A DNA stretch of 64,000 bases from Pseudomonadota bacterium (GCA_021781575.1 JAJXWP010000002.1:62001-126000), one strand, 5' to 3'; numbered from the stretch's first letter, positions 28,046-37,475 are shown. Numbers and translations are program-made. Notes: a model not told the origin generated them from the sequence alone.

Positions 28046-30364
28046 TTGCTCCGTCTTTTCCGCTCGTTGCTCGCTACCGTGGTGATCACGCTGGTGATGG
28101 TCTCCGCGATCCCGGTGCTGGCCCAGGAAGGCGGCGTGATTCGCCAGATCGTTGTGCAGGGGAACGAGCGCATCGAACCGGAAACCATCCGTTCCTACAT
28201 GTCGGTCGCCGATGGCGATCCCTTCGATGACGCGAAAATCGACAAATCCCTGAAAAGCCTGTTCGCCACCGGCCTGTTCGCCGACGTCGCCATCCACCGC
28301 GAAGGCGACACGCTGGTGGTTCGGGTGGTCGAGAATCCCATCATCAACCGAGTGGCGTTCGAAGGAAACCACAAGGTCAAGAGCGACGACCTGCAGAAGG
28401 AAGTCCAGCTCAAGCCGCGCAGCGTCTACACCCGCACCAAGGTGCAGAACGACGTCAAGCGCATCCTCGACATCTACCGGCGGAATGGCCGTTTCGCCGC
28501 CTCGGTCGACCCCAAGATCATCGAGTTGCCGCAGAACCGCGTTGATCTGGTGTTCGAAATTGCCGAGGGGCCGGCCACCTATGTGACCCGCATCAACTTT
28601 ATCGGCAACAAGGAATACAGCGATTCCGACCTGCGCGAAGTGCTGCAGACCAAGGAGGAGCGCTGGTACCGCTTCCTGAGTTCCGATGACACCTACGATC
28701 CCGACCGTGTCAACTATGACCGTGAGTTGCTGCGCCGACACTATCTGCGGCATGGGTTCGCCGACTTTCGTGTCATCTCGACGGTCGCCGAGCTGTCTCC
28801 GGACCGCGAAGAATTCTTCCTGACCTTCACCATCGAGGAAGGGGCGCGCTATACGGTCGGCAAGATCGATGTGAAGAGCGCCATCCGCGATCTGAAGGCG
28901 GAGGACCTGCGCCCCACCATCACCAACATCGAAACCGGCGACATCTATAACGCCGACGAGATCGAAAATACCGTCCAATCGCTGACCGACGTGGTCGGTA
29001 CCAAAGGCTTCGCGTTCGTCGATATCAGGCCGATTCTCACGCGGAACCGCGAGAAGCACACGATCGACGTCACGTTCGAGGTCCAGGAAGGGCCGCGGGT
29101 ATTCGTTGACCGCATCGACATCGAAGGCAACGTCCGTACCCTGGACAAGGTGATCCGGCGAGAAATGCGCCTGGTCGAAGGTGATGCCTTCAACGCGGCG
29201 AAGCTGCGCCGTTCGCGCGAGCGCCTGAAGGATCTCGATTTCTTCGACAAAGTCGACGTCAACGCCGTGCCGTCGGAAACGGCGCAGGACCGGACGGTTA
29301 TCAAGGTGAACGTGGCCGAAAAGTCCACCGGCGAACTATCGTTCGGCCTCGGTTGGTCGAGCTTCATCGGTGCCATGATCAATGTCGGCGCCCGCGAGCG
29401 GAACCTGCTCGGCGGCGGTCAGGATCTCAGCATCAATGCGACGCTTGCCCAGTATATGTCGAATGTCAATATTGGGTTTACCGAGCCATACTTCCTTGAT
29501 CGTCGTTTGGCTGCCGGATTTGACTTGTTCTCGATCATGACAAGCCCGCTGGATTACCTGGTCTATTCAGCGACAACGAGCGGCTTCGACTTGCGTATGG
29601 GGTATTACTATACGGAGCACTTGAGCCAGCAGTGGAAATATACGGCCAGCGTCACCGATGTGAACAATATCCAGCCGGGCGCCTCGGTCTACATTACCGA
29701 TCAGGCCGGCTGGTCCACCTTGTCCTCCATCGGCCAGACCCTGTTCTACGACCGTCGGGACAGCAAGGTTGACCCCACCACCGGATATTACCTGCGATTC
29801 GGGAACGAACTCGCCGGCGTCGGCGGCACAGAGCATTTCCTTCGCACGAATGCCAGCCTCGGGAGGTACTTCCGCCTGGGCGAACAGACCGTCCTTCAAT
29901 TGTCGGGCACCGGCGGCTATATTTACGATACCGGGAACCAGCCGATCCGCATCAACGAGCTTTACTATCTGGGCGGTGACATCATGCGCGGCTTCTTCGA
30001 TGCCGGTATCAGTCCGCGTGATGCCAATACCAACGACGCGCTGGGCGCCCTGTGGCAGGCCGTCGGCACCGCCGAAGTTCGCTTCCCGCTGGGACTGCCC
30101 AAGGAGTTGGGGGTGCAGGGCAAGCTGTTCACGGATATCGGTACCGTTGGCCACACCGATCCCGGGGTGAGCAAGACGATCAACCCGCTGAACAACGAGC
30201 CCGTGGTCGTCGCACAGTCGAGCGCGCCGCGTCTATCGGTCGGCACCGGCGTGGTCTGGCGATCGCCCATGGGGCCGATCAACATTGACCTCGGCGTGCC
30301 GATCCTCAGGCAACCGCGCGACGAGACCCAATTCTTCCGCCTGAATTTTGGGACGAGGTTCTGA
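28046..30364 (+). CDS. bamA: Outer membrane protein assembly factor BamA
   Basis: 772 residues. The central pore protein of the BAM complex that inserts beta-barrel proteins. The start is TTG with AGGGGGA just upstream; it is accepted because a full signal peptide follows at once (MLRLFRSLLATVVITLVMVSA, cleavage near VLAQ). About five POTRA domains cover residues 27-430, beginning with IRQIVVQGNERIEPETIRSY. The C-terminal barrel ends in Phe (NFGTRF), the outer-membrane signature. The barrel's first strands (29440-29620) use AT-richer codons than the rest. The stop overlaps skp as TGATG. Confidence 0.97.
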   Translation: MLRLFRSLLATVVITLVMVSAIPVLAQEGGVIRQIVVQGNERIEPETIRSYMSVADGDPFDDAKIDKSLKSLFATGLFADVAIHREGDTLVVRVVENPIINRVAFEGNHKVKSDDLQKEVQLKPRSVYTRTKVQNDVKRILDIYRRNGRFAASVDPKIIELPQNRVDLVFEIAEGPATYVTRINFIGNKEYSDSDLREVLQTKEERWYRFLSSDDTYDPDRVNYDRELLRRHYLRHGFADFRVISTVAELSPDREEFFLTFTIEEGARYTVGKIDVKSAIRDLKAEDLRPTITNIETGDIYNADEIENTVQSLTDVVGTKGFAFVDIRPILTRNREKHTIDVTFEVQEGPRVFVDRIDIEGNVRTLDKVIRREMRLVEGDAFNAAKLRRSRERLKDLDFFDKVDVNAVPSETAQDRTVIKVNVAEKSTGELSFGLGWSSFIGAMINVGARERNLLGGGQDLSINATLAQYMSNVNIGFTEPYFLDRRLAAGFDLFSIMTSPLDYLVYSATTSGFDLRMGYYYTEHLSQQWKYTASVTDVNNIQPGASVYITDQAGWSTLSSIGQTLFYDRRDSKVDPTTGYYLRFGNELAGVGGTEHFLRTNASLGRYFRLGEQTVLQLSGTGGYIYDTGNQPIRINELYYLGGDIMRGFFDAGISPRDANTNDALGALWQAVGTAEVRFPLGLPKELGVQGKLFTDIGTVGHTDPGVSKTINPLNNEPVVVAQSSAPRLSVGTGVVWRSPMGPINIDLGVPILRQPRDETQFFRLNFGTRF

Positions 30365-31011
30365 TGTTTATCAGGAAATCCGGCATCCAGGCTCTGGTCG
30401 CCGGGGGACTGTGCGGGGCACTGCTGCTGTTCCACGCCACGGCCGTAGCTGCCGCCGAAAAAGTTGCCGCGCCGGTTCCGCCCCCGGTAATCGGCATTGT
30501 CGACGTCGACCAGATTCTGCAGGAATCAGCCGCCGCCAAGAGCGTGCGGAGCCAGGCGGACCGATACCAGCAGACCTTCCAGCAGGAAATCAGCAAGGAA
30601 GAGGCGGGCCTGCGCACCACACAGCAGGAGTTGGAGGCCGAGCAGCAGCACAAGACGGTGGCGCCGCAGGCTTTTGCCGAGAGGGCGCGGGCTTTCGAGG
30701 CCAGCGCCGCCGAGTTCCAACGCAAGGGGATGGCGCGCCGCCGCGCCTTCGACAAATCGGTCAGCGCCGCCATGGCGCAGGTGCAGAAGGCCATGCTGGA
30801 AGCCAGCCAGGCCGTGGCCCAGGCGCATGGGGTGACCGTCCTGCTGCCACGCAACCAGGTCTTGCTGTTCGATGACAAGATGAACATCACCAGGGAAATC
30901 ATCGTGGCGATGGACAAGAAGCTGACGCATGTCGACTTCCCTCCTCCGAACGTGGAGGCGGAGATGGGAGCGGCGCAGCACGGCGGCAACACGAAGAAGA
31001 AGTCTCAGTAG
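30364..31011 (+). CDS. skp: OmpH/Skp family periplasmic chaperone
   Basis: 215 residues. It holds unfolded outer-membrane proteins in the periplasm before BamA inserts them. There is a signal peptide ending near AVAAAEK, then a beta strand VIGIVDVDQILQES and a long charged, glutamine-rich helical hairpin (about residues 55-150) forming the chaperone tentacles. The C-terminal strand has VTVLLPRNQVLLFDDKMNIT. It is longer than E. coli Skp (about 160) because of extra sequence at both ends. The ATG overlaps the bamA stop by one base. Confidence 0.9.
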   Translation: MFIRKSGIQALVAGGLCGALLLFHATAVAAAEKVAAPVPPPVIGIVDVDQILQESAAAKSVRSQADRYQQTFQQEISKEEAGLRTTQQELEAEQQHKTVAPQAFAERARAFEASAAEFQRKGMARRRAFDKSVSAAMAQVQKAMLEASQAVAQAHGVTVLLPRNQVLLFDDKMNITREIIVAMDKKLTHVDFPPPNVEAEMGAAQHGGNTKKKSQ

Positions 31012-31014
31012 TCC

Positions 31015-32037
31015 ATGGCCGATCCGCGCTTCTTCGCCAAGGCTGGTCCATTCACCTTGGCGGAACTGGCCTCGCGTTGCGGGGCTGATCTGGCCTCCGG
31101 TGTGGATCCCGAGACCTGTGTGGTCGACGTGGCCGCCCTCGATGCCGCCGGGCCGGAACACCTCTCGTTTCTCGACAACAAGAAATATGTCGAGGCCTTT
31201 TCCCGCAGCCGCGCCGGGGCCTGCCTGGTGCATCGCGACATGGCGAGATGGGCGCCTCCGGGCATGGCCCTGCTGTTTTGCTCCGATGCCTACCGGGCTT
31301 ACGCGCAGATCGCCACCGCGTTTTACCCGCCGGAAGCGGTCGTACCGGGAATCGCCGCCGGAGCGGCGATCGATCCGACGGCGGTGGTCGACGGGCGGGT
31401 CCGTGTCGAGCCGGGTGCGGTGATCGGGGCCGGCGCCGCGATCGGACCAGGCTGTCTGATCGGCCCCAATGCCGTGATCGGCCCTGGGGTCGTGCTTGGC
31501 GAAGACTGCGTGATCGGGGCCAACGCTTCGCTCAGCCACTGCATCCTGGGCAACCGGGTCCGCATCTATCCCGGGGCCCGCATCGGCCAGGATGGCTTCG
31601 GCTTTGCCATGGGGCCGGCCGGGCATTTGAAAGTGCCGCAACTGGGCCGCGTGCTGATCCACGACGACGTGGAAATCGGGGCCAACACGACCATCGACCG
31701 CGGCGCTGGTCCGGATACCGTCATCGGAGCCGGATGTAAGATTGATAATCTGGTGCAGATCGGGCACAACGTGCAACTCGGGCGTGGATGCGTAATCGTC
31801 GCGCAGGTCGGGATCTCCGGCAGCACCCGGCTCGACGACTTCGTCGCGGTAGGAGGGCAGGCCGGTATCACCGGCCATCTGAGGATCGGCGCCGGCGCGC
31901 GGATCGCCGCGCAAAGCGGAGTGATGCGCGATGTCGAAGCGGGGGGCACTGTCGGCGGTTCGCCGGCCGTTCCGATGAAGGAATGGCTCAAGCAGGCGGC
32001 CGTGCTCGGACAACTGGCGCGCAAGAAGGGGCGATGA
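31015..32037 (+). CDS. lpxD: UDP-3-O-(3-hydroxyacyl)glucosamine N-acyltransferase
   Basis: 340 residues; third step of lipid A synthesis. An N-terminal uridine-binding domain ([20 protein letters not shown]) is followed by left-handed beta-helix hexapeptide repeats (about residues 105-300). The segment [14 protein letters not shown] and [30 protein letters not shown] contain the catalytic His region. A C-terminal helix has [12 protein letters not shown]. The ATG is 3 bases after the skp stop. Confidence 0.97.
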   Translation: MADPRFFAKAGPFTLAELASRCGADLASGVDPETCVVDVAALDAAGPEHLSFLDNKKYVEAFSRSRAGACLVHRDMARWAPPGMALLFCSDAYRAYAQIATAFYPPEAVVPGIAAGAAIDPTAVVDGRVRVEPGAVIGAGAAIGPGCLIGPNAVIGPGVVLGEDCVIGANASLSHCILGNRVRIYPGARIGQDGFGFAMGPAGHLKVPQLGRVLIHDDVEIGANTTIDRGAGPDTVIGAGCKIDNLVQIGHNVQLGRGCVIVAQVGISGSTRLDDFVAVGGQAGITGHLRIGAGARIAAQSGVMRDVEAGGTVGGSPAVPMKEWLKQAAVLGQLARKKGR

Positions 32038-32050
32038 GGGGACAAGCTGG

Positions 32051-32515
32051 ATGGATACCGTGGACAACCGGACCGGCAAAACGATCGACATCAACCGTGT
32101 CATGCAGATGATCCCGCACCGCTATCCGTTTCTGATGGTGGACAAGGTGATCAATGTCGTGCCCGATGCCAGCGCCGTCGGCATCAAGAACGTCACCGCG
32201 ACCGAGCCGCATTTCCAGGGGCACTTCCCGCAACGGCCGATCATGCCGGGGGTGCTGATCATCGAAGCCATGGCGCAGACCGCCGCCGTGCTGGTGGTCG
32301 AGACGCTCGGACCGAGCGCCGAAGGCAAGCTGGTTTATTTCATGTCCGTCGAGAACGCACGCTTTCGCAAGCCGGTTGTGCCGGGTGATACTTTGCACAT
32401 ACATGTTCAGAAGGAACGCAGTCGGGGCAATGTGTGGAAGTTCCGCGGCGAGGCCAAGGTTGACGGAGCGCTGATGGCGGAAGCGACCTATGCCGCGATG
32501 ATCATGGACAGCTGA
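32051..32515 (+). CDS. fabZ: 3-hydroxyacyl-ACP dehydratase FabZ
   Basis: 154 residues. A hot-dog fold dehydratase of fatty acid elongation. Its position in the lpx operon reflects the competition for 3-hydroxyacyl-ACP between phospholipid and lipid A synthesis. Catalytic His23 lies in [10 protein letters not shown] and Glu72 in [21 protein letters not shown] is the usual signature. The stop overlaps the lpxA start as TGATG. Confidence 0.97.
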   Translation: MDTVDNRTGKTIDINRVMQMIPHRYPFLMVDKVINVVPDASAVGIKNVTATEPHFQGHFPQRPIMPGVLIIEAMAQTAAVLVVETLGPSAEGKLVYFMSVENARFRKPVVPGDTLHIHVQKERSRGNVWKFRGEAKVDGALMAEATYAAMIMDS

Positions 32516-33315
32516 TGGCCGATATTCACCCTTCCGCTATTGTCGCTCCCGGGGCATCCATAGCCGCGGGGGCCGAAATTGGACCGTTTTGCGTCATCGG
32601 CCCGCAGGTGGAAATCGCCGGCGGGGTAAGGCTCATTTCCCACGTGGTGGTGGACGGCCTGACCAGCATCGGCGAGGGAACGGTGGTCTATCCCTTTGCC
32701 TCGCTGGGGCATCGGCCGCAGGATCTGAAATACAAGGGTGAACCGAGCCGCCTGATCATCGGCAAGCACAACCAGATCCGCGAGAACGTCAGCATGAATC
32801 CCGGCACCGAAGGCGGCGGCATGGTCACTCGTGTCGGCGACAACGGCCTGTTCATGGTCGGCGCCCATGTCGCGCATGACTGCCAAGTCGGCGACGGCGT
32901 CATTTTCGCCAACAACGCCACGTTGGGTGGGCATGTCACCGTCGGTGATTTTGCCGTTCTGGGCGGTCTGTCCGCGGTCCACCAGTTCGTGCGCATCGGG
33001 CGCCACGTCATGGTGGGCGGCATGACCGGGGTCGAAAATGACGTCATTCCCTTTGCCACGGTAACCGGCAATCGCGCCCATCTGTCCGGCCTGAACCTGG
33101 TCGGGCTGAAGCGCCGGGGCTATTCTCGCGAGGACATTCATGCGTTGCGGAATGCCTATCGCCTGTTGTTTGCGCCGGAAGGCACCATGGCCGAGCGGCT
33201 CGAGGAAGTGGCCACGCAATTCAGCGACGTCGCGCCCGTGATGGAGATCGTCGATTTCATTCGGGTCGACAGTTCGCGCGCGATTTGCCAGCCGAAGCTG
33301 GCGAATGGCGCCTAA
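32515..33315 (+). CDS. lpxA: UDP-N-acetylglucosamine acyltransferase
   Basis: 266 residues; first step of lipid A synthesis. Left-handed beta helix with hexapeptide repeats from residue 2 ([20 protein letters not shown]), the catalytic His121 in GAHVAHDC, the [14 protein letters not shown] loop, and the C-terminal helical part [22 protein letters not shown]. The start overlaps the fabZ stop by one base and the last 11 bases overlap lpxI. Confidence 0.97.
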   Translation: MADIHPSAIVAPGASIAAGAEIGPFCVIGPQVEIAGGVRLISHVVVDGLTSIGEGTVVYPFASLGHRPQDLKYKGEPSRLIIGKHNQIRENVSMNPGTEGGGMVTRVGDNGLFMVGAHVAHDCQVGDGVIFANNATLGGHVTVGDFAVLGGLSAVHQFVRIGRHVMVGGMTGVENDVIPFATVTGNRAHLSGLNLVGLKRRGYSREDIHALRNAYRLLFAPEGTMAERLEEVATQFSDVAPVMEIVDFIRVDSSRAICQPKLANGA

Positions 33316-34138
33316 GCTGGGCATTCTTGCCGGTGGCGGAGGGTTGCCCCGGCAATTGATCACGGCCTGTCAGGCCGAAGGCCGGCCGTTTTTCGTCTTG
33401 GCCTTCTCCGGTCATGCCGAACCATCCACCGTCGAGGACGTTCCGCATGCGTGGCTGCGGCTGGGCGAAGCCGGCAGGGGCTTCGACCTGCTGCGTGAAG
33501 CCGGTGTCCAGGATGTGGTGATGGCCGGGCCGGTGCGACGGCCAAGTCTGCGCGACCTGCGGCCCGATTGGCGGACTGCACGGTTCTTCAGCCGCATCGG
33601 CCTGAAGGCCCTGGGCGATGACGGGTTGTTGAAGGCGGTCATTGCGGAACTGGAGGGCGAAGGGTTCCGCGTCATCGGCGTCGACGCGGTCCTTCATCAC
33701 CTGTTGGCGGAAGACGGTGTCTGGGGCATCGTCGCGCCGGACGATCAGTCCCGTGCCGACATCGAGCGCGGCCTGCAGGTGGCCCGCGGTCTGGGTGGCC
33801 TCGATGTGGGTCAGTCTGTGGTTGTGCAACAAGGCATTGTCCTGGGCGTCGAGGCGGTGGAAGGAACCGACGCCCTGCTCGGCCGTTGCGGCGAGCTGCG
33901 GCGCACCGGACCTGGCGGCGTCCTGGTCAAGATCTCCAAGCCGGGCCAGGAGCGCCGCGCCGACCTGCCCACCATCGGCCCCGCGACTGTGCGGAACTGC
34001 GCCGCGGCGGGTCTGCGGGGTATCGCCGTCGAGGCTGGCTCGACCGTCGTGGTGGCTCGATCGGCGGTCATCGCGGCGGCGGATGCGGCCGGCATGTTCG
34101 TTTGCGGCATTCCAGCGGGCAAGGAGCCCGGCAAATGA
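33305..34138 (+). CDS. lpxI: UDP-2,3-diacylglucosamine pyrophosphatase LpxI
   Basis: 277 residues. It hydrolyses UDP-2,3-diacylglucosamine to lipid X, the step done by LpxH in gammaproteobacteria; LpxI is the alphaproteobacterial version. Family features are the N-terminal [27 protein letters not shown], the central DDGLLKAVI and the C-terminal [19 protein letters not shown] plus [11 protein letters not shown]. The ATG overlaps the end of lpxA by 11 bases. The next gene is lpxB, which uses the product. Confidence 0.96.
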   Translation: MAPKLGILAGGGGLPRQLITACQAEGRPFFVLAFSGHAEPSTVEDVPHAWLRLGEAGRGFDLLREAGVQDVVMAGPVRRPSLRDLRPDWRTARFFSRIGLKALGDDGLLKAVIAELEGEGFRVIGVDAVLHHLLAEDGVWGIVAPDDQSRADIERGLQVARGLGGLDVGQSVVVQQGIVLGVEAVEGTDALLGRCGELRRTGPGGVLVKISKPGQERRADLPTIGPATVRNCAAAGLRGIAVEAGSTVVVARSAVIAAADAAGMFVCGIPAGKEPGK

Positions 34139-34162
34139 ATCCCGGCATCGGTGAGGTCGGCT

Positions 34163-35335
34163 GTGCCGGCTGACCCCCTGATCTATCTGATCGCCGGAGA
34201 GCCGTCGGGTGATCTGCTGGCGGCTGGCTTGATGGCCGGGCTCAAGGCATTGACCGGCGGACGGGTTGCCTTTGCCGGCATCGGCGGAGAAGCGATGCGC
34301 GGGGAGGGGCTGGTCAGCCTGTTTCCCCAAGCCGACTTGGCAGTCATGGGGCTGGCCGAGGTGGTGCCGCGGATTCCGCGGATCCTGGGGCGGCTTGACC
34401 AGACCATGGCCGACATTGCGGCTCGGCGGCCGGCGGCCGTGGTGACGGTGGATTCCTGGGGCTTCACCGGGCGTGTCGCCAAGCGGCTGAAGGCTCGGGG
34501 CTCGGTCGTCCCGCGCATCCACTACGTGGCCCCGATGGTCTGGGCCTGGAAGGCGCAGCGCGTTCACCAATTGGCCGAGCGGGTCGATCTCCTGCTCTGC
34601 CTGCTGCCAAACGAACCGGCGTATTTCACCGCGGCCGGTCTGCGGGCCATCCATGTTGGCCATTCGGTGCTGGAAAGCGGCGCCGACAGGGGGAATGGCC
34701 CGGCATTCCGGGACCGTCACGGGATCGCTCCGGAGGCCCCGCTGCTCTGTGTCCTTCCGGGCAGCCGACGCTCGGAGACCTCGCGCCTGCTGCCGATCTT
34801 CGCCGAAACGGTAGGACGCCTGGCGGCGGATCGCCCCGGCTTGCGGGTTGTCGTGCCAACCGTTGAGACAGTTCGCAACGAGGTGGCCCACGCCATCGGA
34901 TCCTGGCCGGTTTCGACGATCCTGGTGACTGGAATGGCCGATCGCTACGATGCCTTCGCTGCCAGCCGCGCCGCCTTGGCCGCGTCCGGGACAGTGGCAC
35001 TGGAACTGGCCTTGGCCGGGCTGCCTATGGTCGTGGCCTACCGGGTGGCACGGCTGACTGCCTTGTTGGCACGCCGACTGTTGAAGATCCGTCATGTCAG
35101 CCTGCCCAATCTCTTGATGGACAGGGCCATCGTGCCTGAGTATCTGCAGGAAGAGTGCCGGCCTGACAGGCTGGCCGCGGCGGTCGGCTTGCTGATGGAT
35201 GACGAGACGGTCCGTCGGGGACAGTTGGCCGGTCTGGCCGCGGCGCTGGACAGGCTGGGCCGCGGCGGCGACCCCCCAAGCCTTCGCGCCGCCCAGGAAG
35301 TGCTTCGTCTGATCGAAGGAGAACACCGCCAATGA
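34163..35335 (+). CDS. lpxB: Lipid A disaccharide synthase
   Basis: 390 residues. It joins lipid X to UDP-2,3-diacylglucosamine. I chose the GTG at 34163 because GAGG lies 6 bases upstream and the protein then starts just before the first strand (LIYLIAGEPSGD). An in-frame GTG at 34151 would use that ribosome-binding site as its own coding sequence. Family segments are GIGGEAM, MGLAEVVPRIPRIL, YVAPMVWAWKAQR, CLLPNEPAYF, LPGSRRSE and SGTVALELALAGLPMVVAYR. The stop overlaps gloA (ATGA). Confidence 0.96.
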   Translation: MPADPLIYLIAGEPSGDLLAAGLMAGLKALTGGRVAFAGIGGEAMRGEGLVSLFPQADLAVMGLAEVVPRIPRILGRLDQTMADIAARRPAAVVTVDSWGFTGRVAKRLKARGSVVPRIHYVAPMVWAWKAQRVHQLAERVDLLLCLLPNEPAYFTAAGLRAIHVGHSVLESGADRGNGPAFRDRHGIAPEAPLLCVLPGSRRSETSRLLPIFAETVGRLAADRPGLRVVVPTVETVRNEVAHAIGSWPVSTILVTGMADRYDAFAASRAALAASGTVALELALAGLPMVVAYRVARLTALLARRLLKIRHVSLPNLLMDRAIVPEYLQEECRPDRLAAAVGLLMDDETVRRGQLAGLAAALDRLGRGGDPPSLRAAQEVLRLIEGEHRQ

Positions 35336-35733
35336 CCGCCACGCCCTATCGCCTTCTGCACACCATGTTGCGTGTCCGCGACCTGGAGACGTCTCTGGAT
35401 TTCTACACGCGCCTCCTCGGCATGACCCTGTTGCGGCGCACCGACTACCCGGAAGGCAAATTCACCCTCGCCTTCGTCGGCTACGGCGGTGAAGAGGATC
35501 ATTCCGTCGTCGAACTGACATTCAACTGGGGGCGTGAAGAGCCTTACCAGCTGGGAACGGGCTTCGGCCACCTGGCTATCGGCGTGCCGGATATCTACGG
35601 CACCTGTCAGCGCCTGGCCGCGGAGGGCGTCGTCATCTCCCGGCCGCCGGGCCCGATGAAGCACGGCACCACCGTGATCGCTTTCATCGAGGACCCGGAC
35701 GGCTACAAGATCGAATTGATCGAGAAGAAGTAG
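35332..35733 (+). CDS. gloA: Lactoylglutathione lyase (glyoxalase I)
   Basis: 133 residues. It isomerises the hemithioacetal of methylglyoxal and glutathione. Metal ligands are His10 (LLHTMLRV), Glu in VVELTFNWG, His in GFGHLAIGV and Glu in YKIELIE. DFYTRLLGMTLLRRTDYP and FIEDPDGYKIELI are classical GloA. It is translationally coupled to lpxB (ATGA overlap), an unusual position for a detoxification enzyme at the end of the lipid A operon. Confidence 0.96.
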   Translation: MTATPYRLLHTMLRVRDLETSLDFYTRLLGMTLLRRTDYPEGKFTLAFVGYGGEEDHSVVELTFNWGREEPYQLGTGFGHLAIGVPDIYGTCQRLAAEGVVISRPPGPMKHGTTVIAFIEDPDGYKIELIEKK

Positions 35734-35753
35734 CCGGATACCGTTATTCGGCT
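35732..35753. terminator. Hairpin spanning both stop codons of convergent genes
   Basis: AGCCGGATA (35732-35740) and TATTCGGCT (35745-35753) form a 9-bp stem with one G-T pair and a CCGT loop. The gloA stop (35731-35733) and the stop of the convergent gene (35744-35746) both lie in it. No T-run is present. Confidence 0.4.
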
Positions 35754-36118
35754 GGCACCTCGGCAACCGAGGGACCTGCTCCGTATGCGACATATACATG
35801 CAGGCGGCGCCCGTCCTTCACCGCCGTACCGTTCCACCCGGTATGGATCGGGGTGGTTTGCGGGTTGCCACCGGTGCCGTGCGTCTGCGGATTTGGGTCG
35901 GCCGGGGTCGGATAGAGCGAGGACAACTTGATGTCGTTGTAGCCTTGCGACCGAAGTTGACGGGCCAGTTGAGCTTGGCTCATGACGCCGGGAACGGTCA
36001 CATCAACGCGCGGCCTGACGCCGAACAGTTGCTGTGCCGCCACCGGCATTGGAGAAGCCAAGAGCAGGGCGGCCACAGCACCTGCAGCGACTTTCGAAAT
36101 GCGGGCGATTTTTGCCAT
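35744..36118 (-). CDS. Secreted hypothetical protein
   Basis: 124 residues with AGGTAAAG just upstream of the ATG. MAKIARISKVAAGAVAALLLASPMPVAA is a signal peptide cleaved near VAAQQ. The mature part has SQAQLARQLRSQGYNDIKLSSLYPT, a helix-strand segment reminiscent of small periplasmic BON/PepSY-like folds, then a proline-rich linker and a C-terminal strand RRLHVYVAYG. I do not recognise the family and give no function. It is convergent with gloA and shares a hairpin with it. Confidence 0.7.
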   Translation of the reverse strand: MAKIARISKVAAGAVAALLLASPMPVAAQQLFGVRPRVDVTVPGVMSQAQLARQLRSQGYNDIKLSSLYPTPADPNPQTHGTGGNPQTTPIHTGWNGTAVKDGRRLHVYVAYGAGPSVAEVPAE

Positions 36119-36582
36119 GGAACTTTACCTGTGCGGTTACTGTCTATGCATAGAGCGTCGAACGCAGAAACAGAACCTCGCTTGGCCGTGTTTCGTGCGG
36201 AGCGAGATTGTGGCTGATGCACCCCTAAGCGTACTGGCATTCGACCTCGGAGGTAGCCGACGTCTCTTGTGATCCGCGCCAGGCGATCGGTTGCCTGGCA
36301 TCCGGATGCGCCCGCCCGGCGAGGGGCAAAGACCAAGGCTGGTTCGCGATCAGACGGAATGGCCTTCTCTTCTCGTCACCCCCGGGCTTGACCCGGGCGT
36401 CCATGGATTGCCGTCCCCCGGTCAAGCCGGGGGAGGGCAATGACGAACAAGGGGGACGACCCCGTCTGAGCGCGAACTGAACCAGGTTGGTAGAAGGTTA
36501 TCCGACTGAGTTCTTCCCAACGGTTTCAAAGAAAACATATGCTGCCACCATTGCCAGCGCAGGAGGGTGGAGGGAAACCGCC
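36119..36582. other. 464-bp intergenic region with two palindromic elements
   Basis: No gene is visible. It contains the palindrome CTATGCATAG (36144-36153), the hairpin GCCAGGC/GCCTGGC (36278-36284 and 36293-36299) and the long inverted repeat at 36373-36446. It should hold divergent promoters for the secreted protein on the minus strand and the outer-membrane protein on the plus strand; none is clear enough to mark. Confidence 0.5.
36373..36446. repeat. Inverted repeat of the CCCCGGGCTTGACCCGGG type
   Basis: TCGTCA (36373) and TGACGA (36441-36446) form the outer arms. CCCCCGGGCTTGACCCGGG (36379-36397) pairs imperfectly with CCCCGGTCAAGCCGGGGG (36416-36433). The motif resembles palindromic intergenic repeats common in alphaproteobacterial genomes (recalled, not searched). 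Confidence 0.75.
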
Positions 36583-37269
36583 ATGAGATGGAGAATAGCG
36601 GCATTCGTTATTTTAGTTCCTATCTGCAGTATGTTTTCCCGGGAAGTAGAGGCCCAGGTTCCCTTCAGTCCCTTTTCATCAGTTGGGGTCGAGGCATCGG
36701 CCGGTACTCTGGGGATTGGTCCCGAGGCGGATTTTCGTCTCGCATACCTGCCGCTGGGCGTTCGGTTGGGGGCAAATTTTCTTGATTTCAGCCACCACCT
36801 CAACAGCCAGGATGCGCGCTATGACGGCAGGGCTCACCTTTCCAATGGCGGGGTGATCGTCGATTGGTATCCGTTCTTTTACGGCTTCCGCCTGTCCGCC
36901 GGAGTGAAGATCAACGGTAACGACGCGACCTTGAATTCGTCGCCGAACGCCGCTGGACTGATCACCGTCAACAACCAGGCCTATTCCACGGCCGGCAGCA
37001 GCGTCACCGGGAAGATCTCCTTCGATCGGTATGCGCCATATCTGGGAATCGGGGTCGGCGGCGCCATCCTTGGCGGGCTGACTTTGGCTGTGGATGCGGG
37101 TGCCATGTTCCAAGGCCGGCCGAGCACGGCTCTGGCCGCCAGCGGTCCGATCAGCCAAGCTCCCGGCTTCGCTGCCAATCTTGCCGCCGAACAGCAAAAT
37201 CTGGAGAACAAGATCCGGGACTTCATGGTCTATCCGGTGGTGCAGGTCGCCTTGGGCTGGCGGTTCTGA
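36583..37269 (+). CDS. Outer-membrane beta-barrel protein
   Basis: 228 residues from the ATG at 36583, with AGGG 8 bases upstream; an in-frame start at 36487 would bury the signal peptide. MRWRIAAFVILVPICSMFSREVEAQV is a signal peptide cleaved after VEA. The mature part alternates polar and hydrophobic residues with many Gly, Tyr and Phe and ends in Phe (ALGWRF), the usual outer-membrane signature. Strand-like units include FRLAYLPLGVRLGANF, GVIVDWYPFFYGFRLSAGVKIN and YAPYLGIGVGGAILGGLTLAVD. No specific family is recognised. It stands alone. Confidence 0.8.
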   Translation: MRWRIAAFVILVPICSMFSREVEAQVPFSPFSSVGVEASAGTLGIGPEADFRLAYLPLGVRLGANFLDFSHHLNSQDARYDGRAHLSNGGVIVDWYPFFYGFRLSAGVKINGNDATLNSSPNAAGLITVNNQAYSTAGSSVTGKISFDRYAPYLGIGVGGAILGGLTLAVDAGAMFQGRPSTALAASGPISQAPGFAANLAAEQQNLENKIRDFMVYPVVQVALGWRF

Positions 37270-37280
37270 ATGGCGGAGCT

Positions 37281-37475
37281 TCAGAACGGACCGTGGCGCC
37301 ATAGCCAGGTCAGGGCACTGCCGACGGCGAGAACCGCCGCCAGCCATTTTGTTCTGCGCCGCAGGGGCGGATGGTTGTCGTTCGCCGGGGTAAGGGAGAC
37401 AAGGGAAGGGTGTGGGGCCGCGCGGTGAGCGCGGCCCCTTTCGTCACGAGGCGTAAGTTGCCTGATTTCACCCAC
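37281..37475 (-). CDS. Possible small membrane protein with PANDN motif
   Basis: 64 codons, GTG start overlapping the last 8 bases of gltA (GTGGGTGA), the same kind of overlap as lolC/lolD. The protein would have an Arg/His-rich N-terminus, the motif TPANDNHPP, and one C-terminal membrane helix ([17 protein letters not shown]). PANDN-type motifs recur in small alphaproteobacterial proteins (recalled, not searched). Against it: there is no ribosome-binding site, and codons 15-22 coincide with a perfect 10-bp hairpin. Real coding status is open. Confidence 0.35.
   Translation of the reverse strand: MGEIRQLTPRDERGRAHRAAPHPSLVSLTPANDNHPPLRRRTKWLAAVLAVGSALTWLWRHGPF
37414..37441 (+). terminator. 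Strong hairpin between the outer-membrane protein gene and gltA
   Basis: Perfect 10-bp stem GGGGCCGCGC (37414-37423) / GCGCGGCCCC (37429-37438), GGTGA loop, then only TTT on the plus strand; no T-run on the minus strand. It probably ends transcription from both sides imperfectly. Confidence 0.5.

Noticed and set aside
34135-34173. Short ATG frame between lpxI and lpxB
   Set aside because: Only 12 codons, in another frame, overlapping the lpxB start; no support.
33257-35332. 691-codon minus-strand frame opposite lpxI and lpxB
   Set aside because: Antisense shadow; the plus-strand genes carry complete family signatures.
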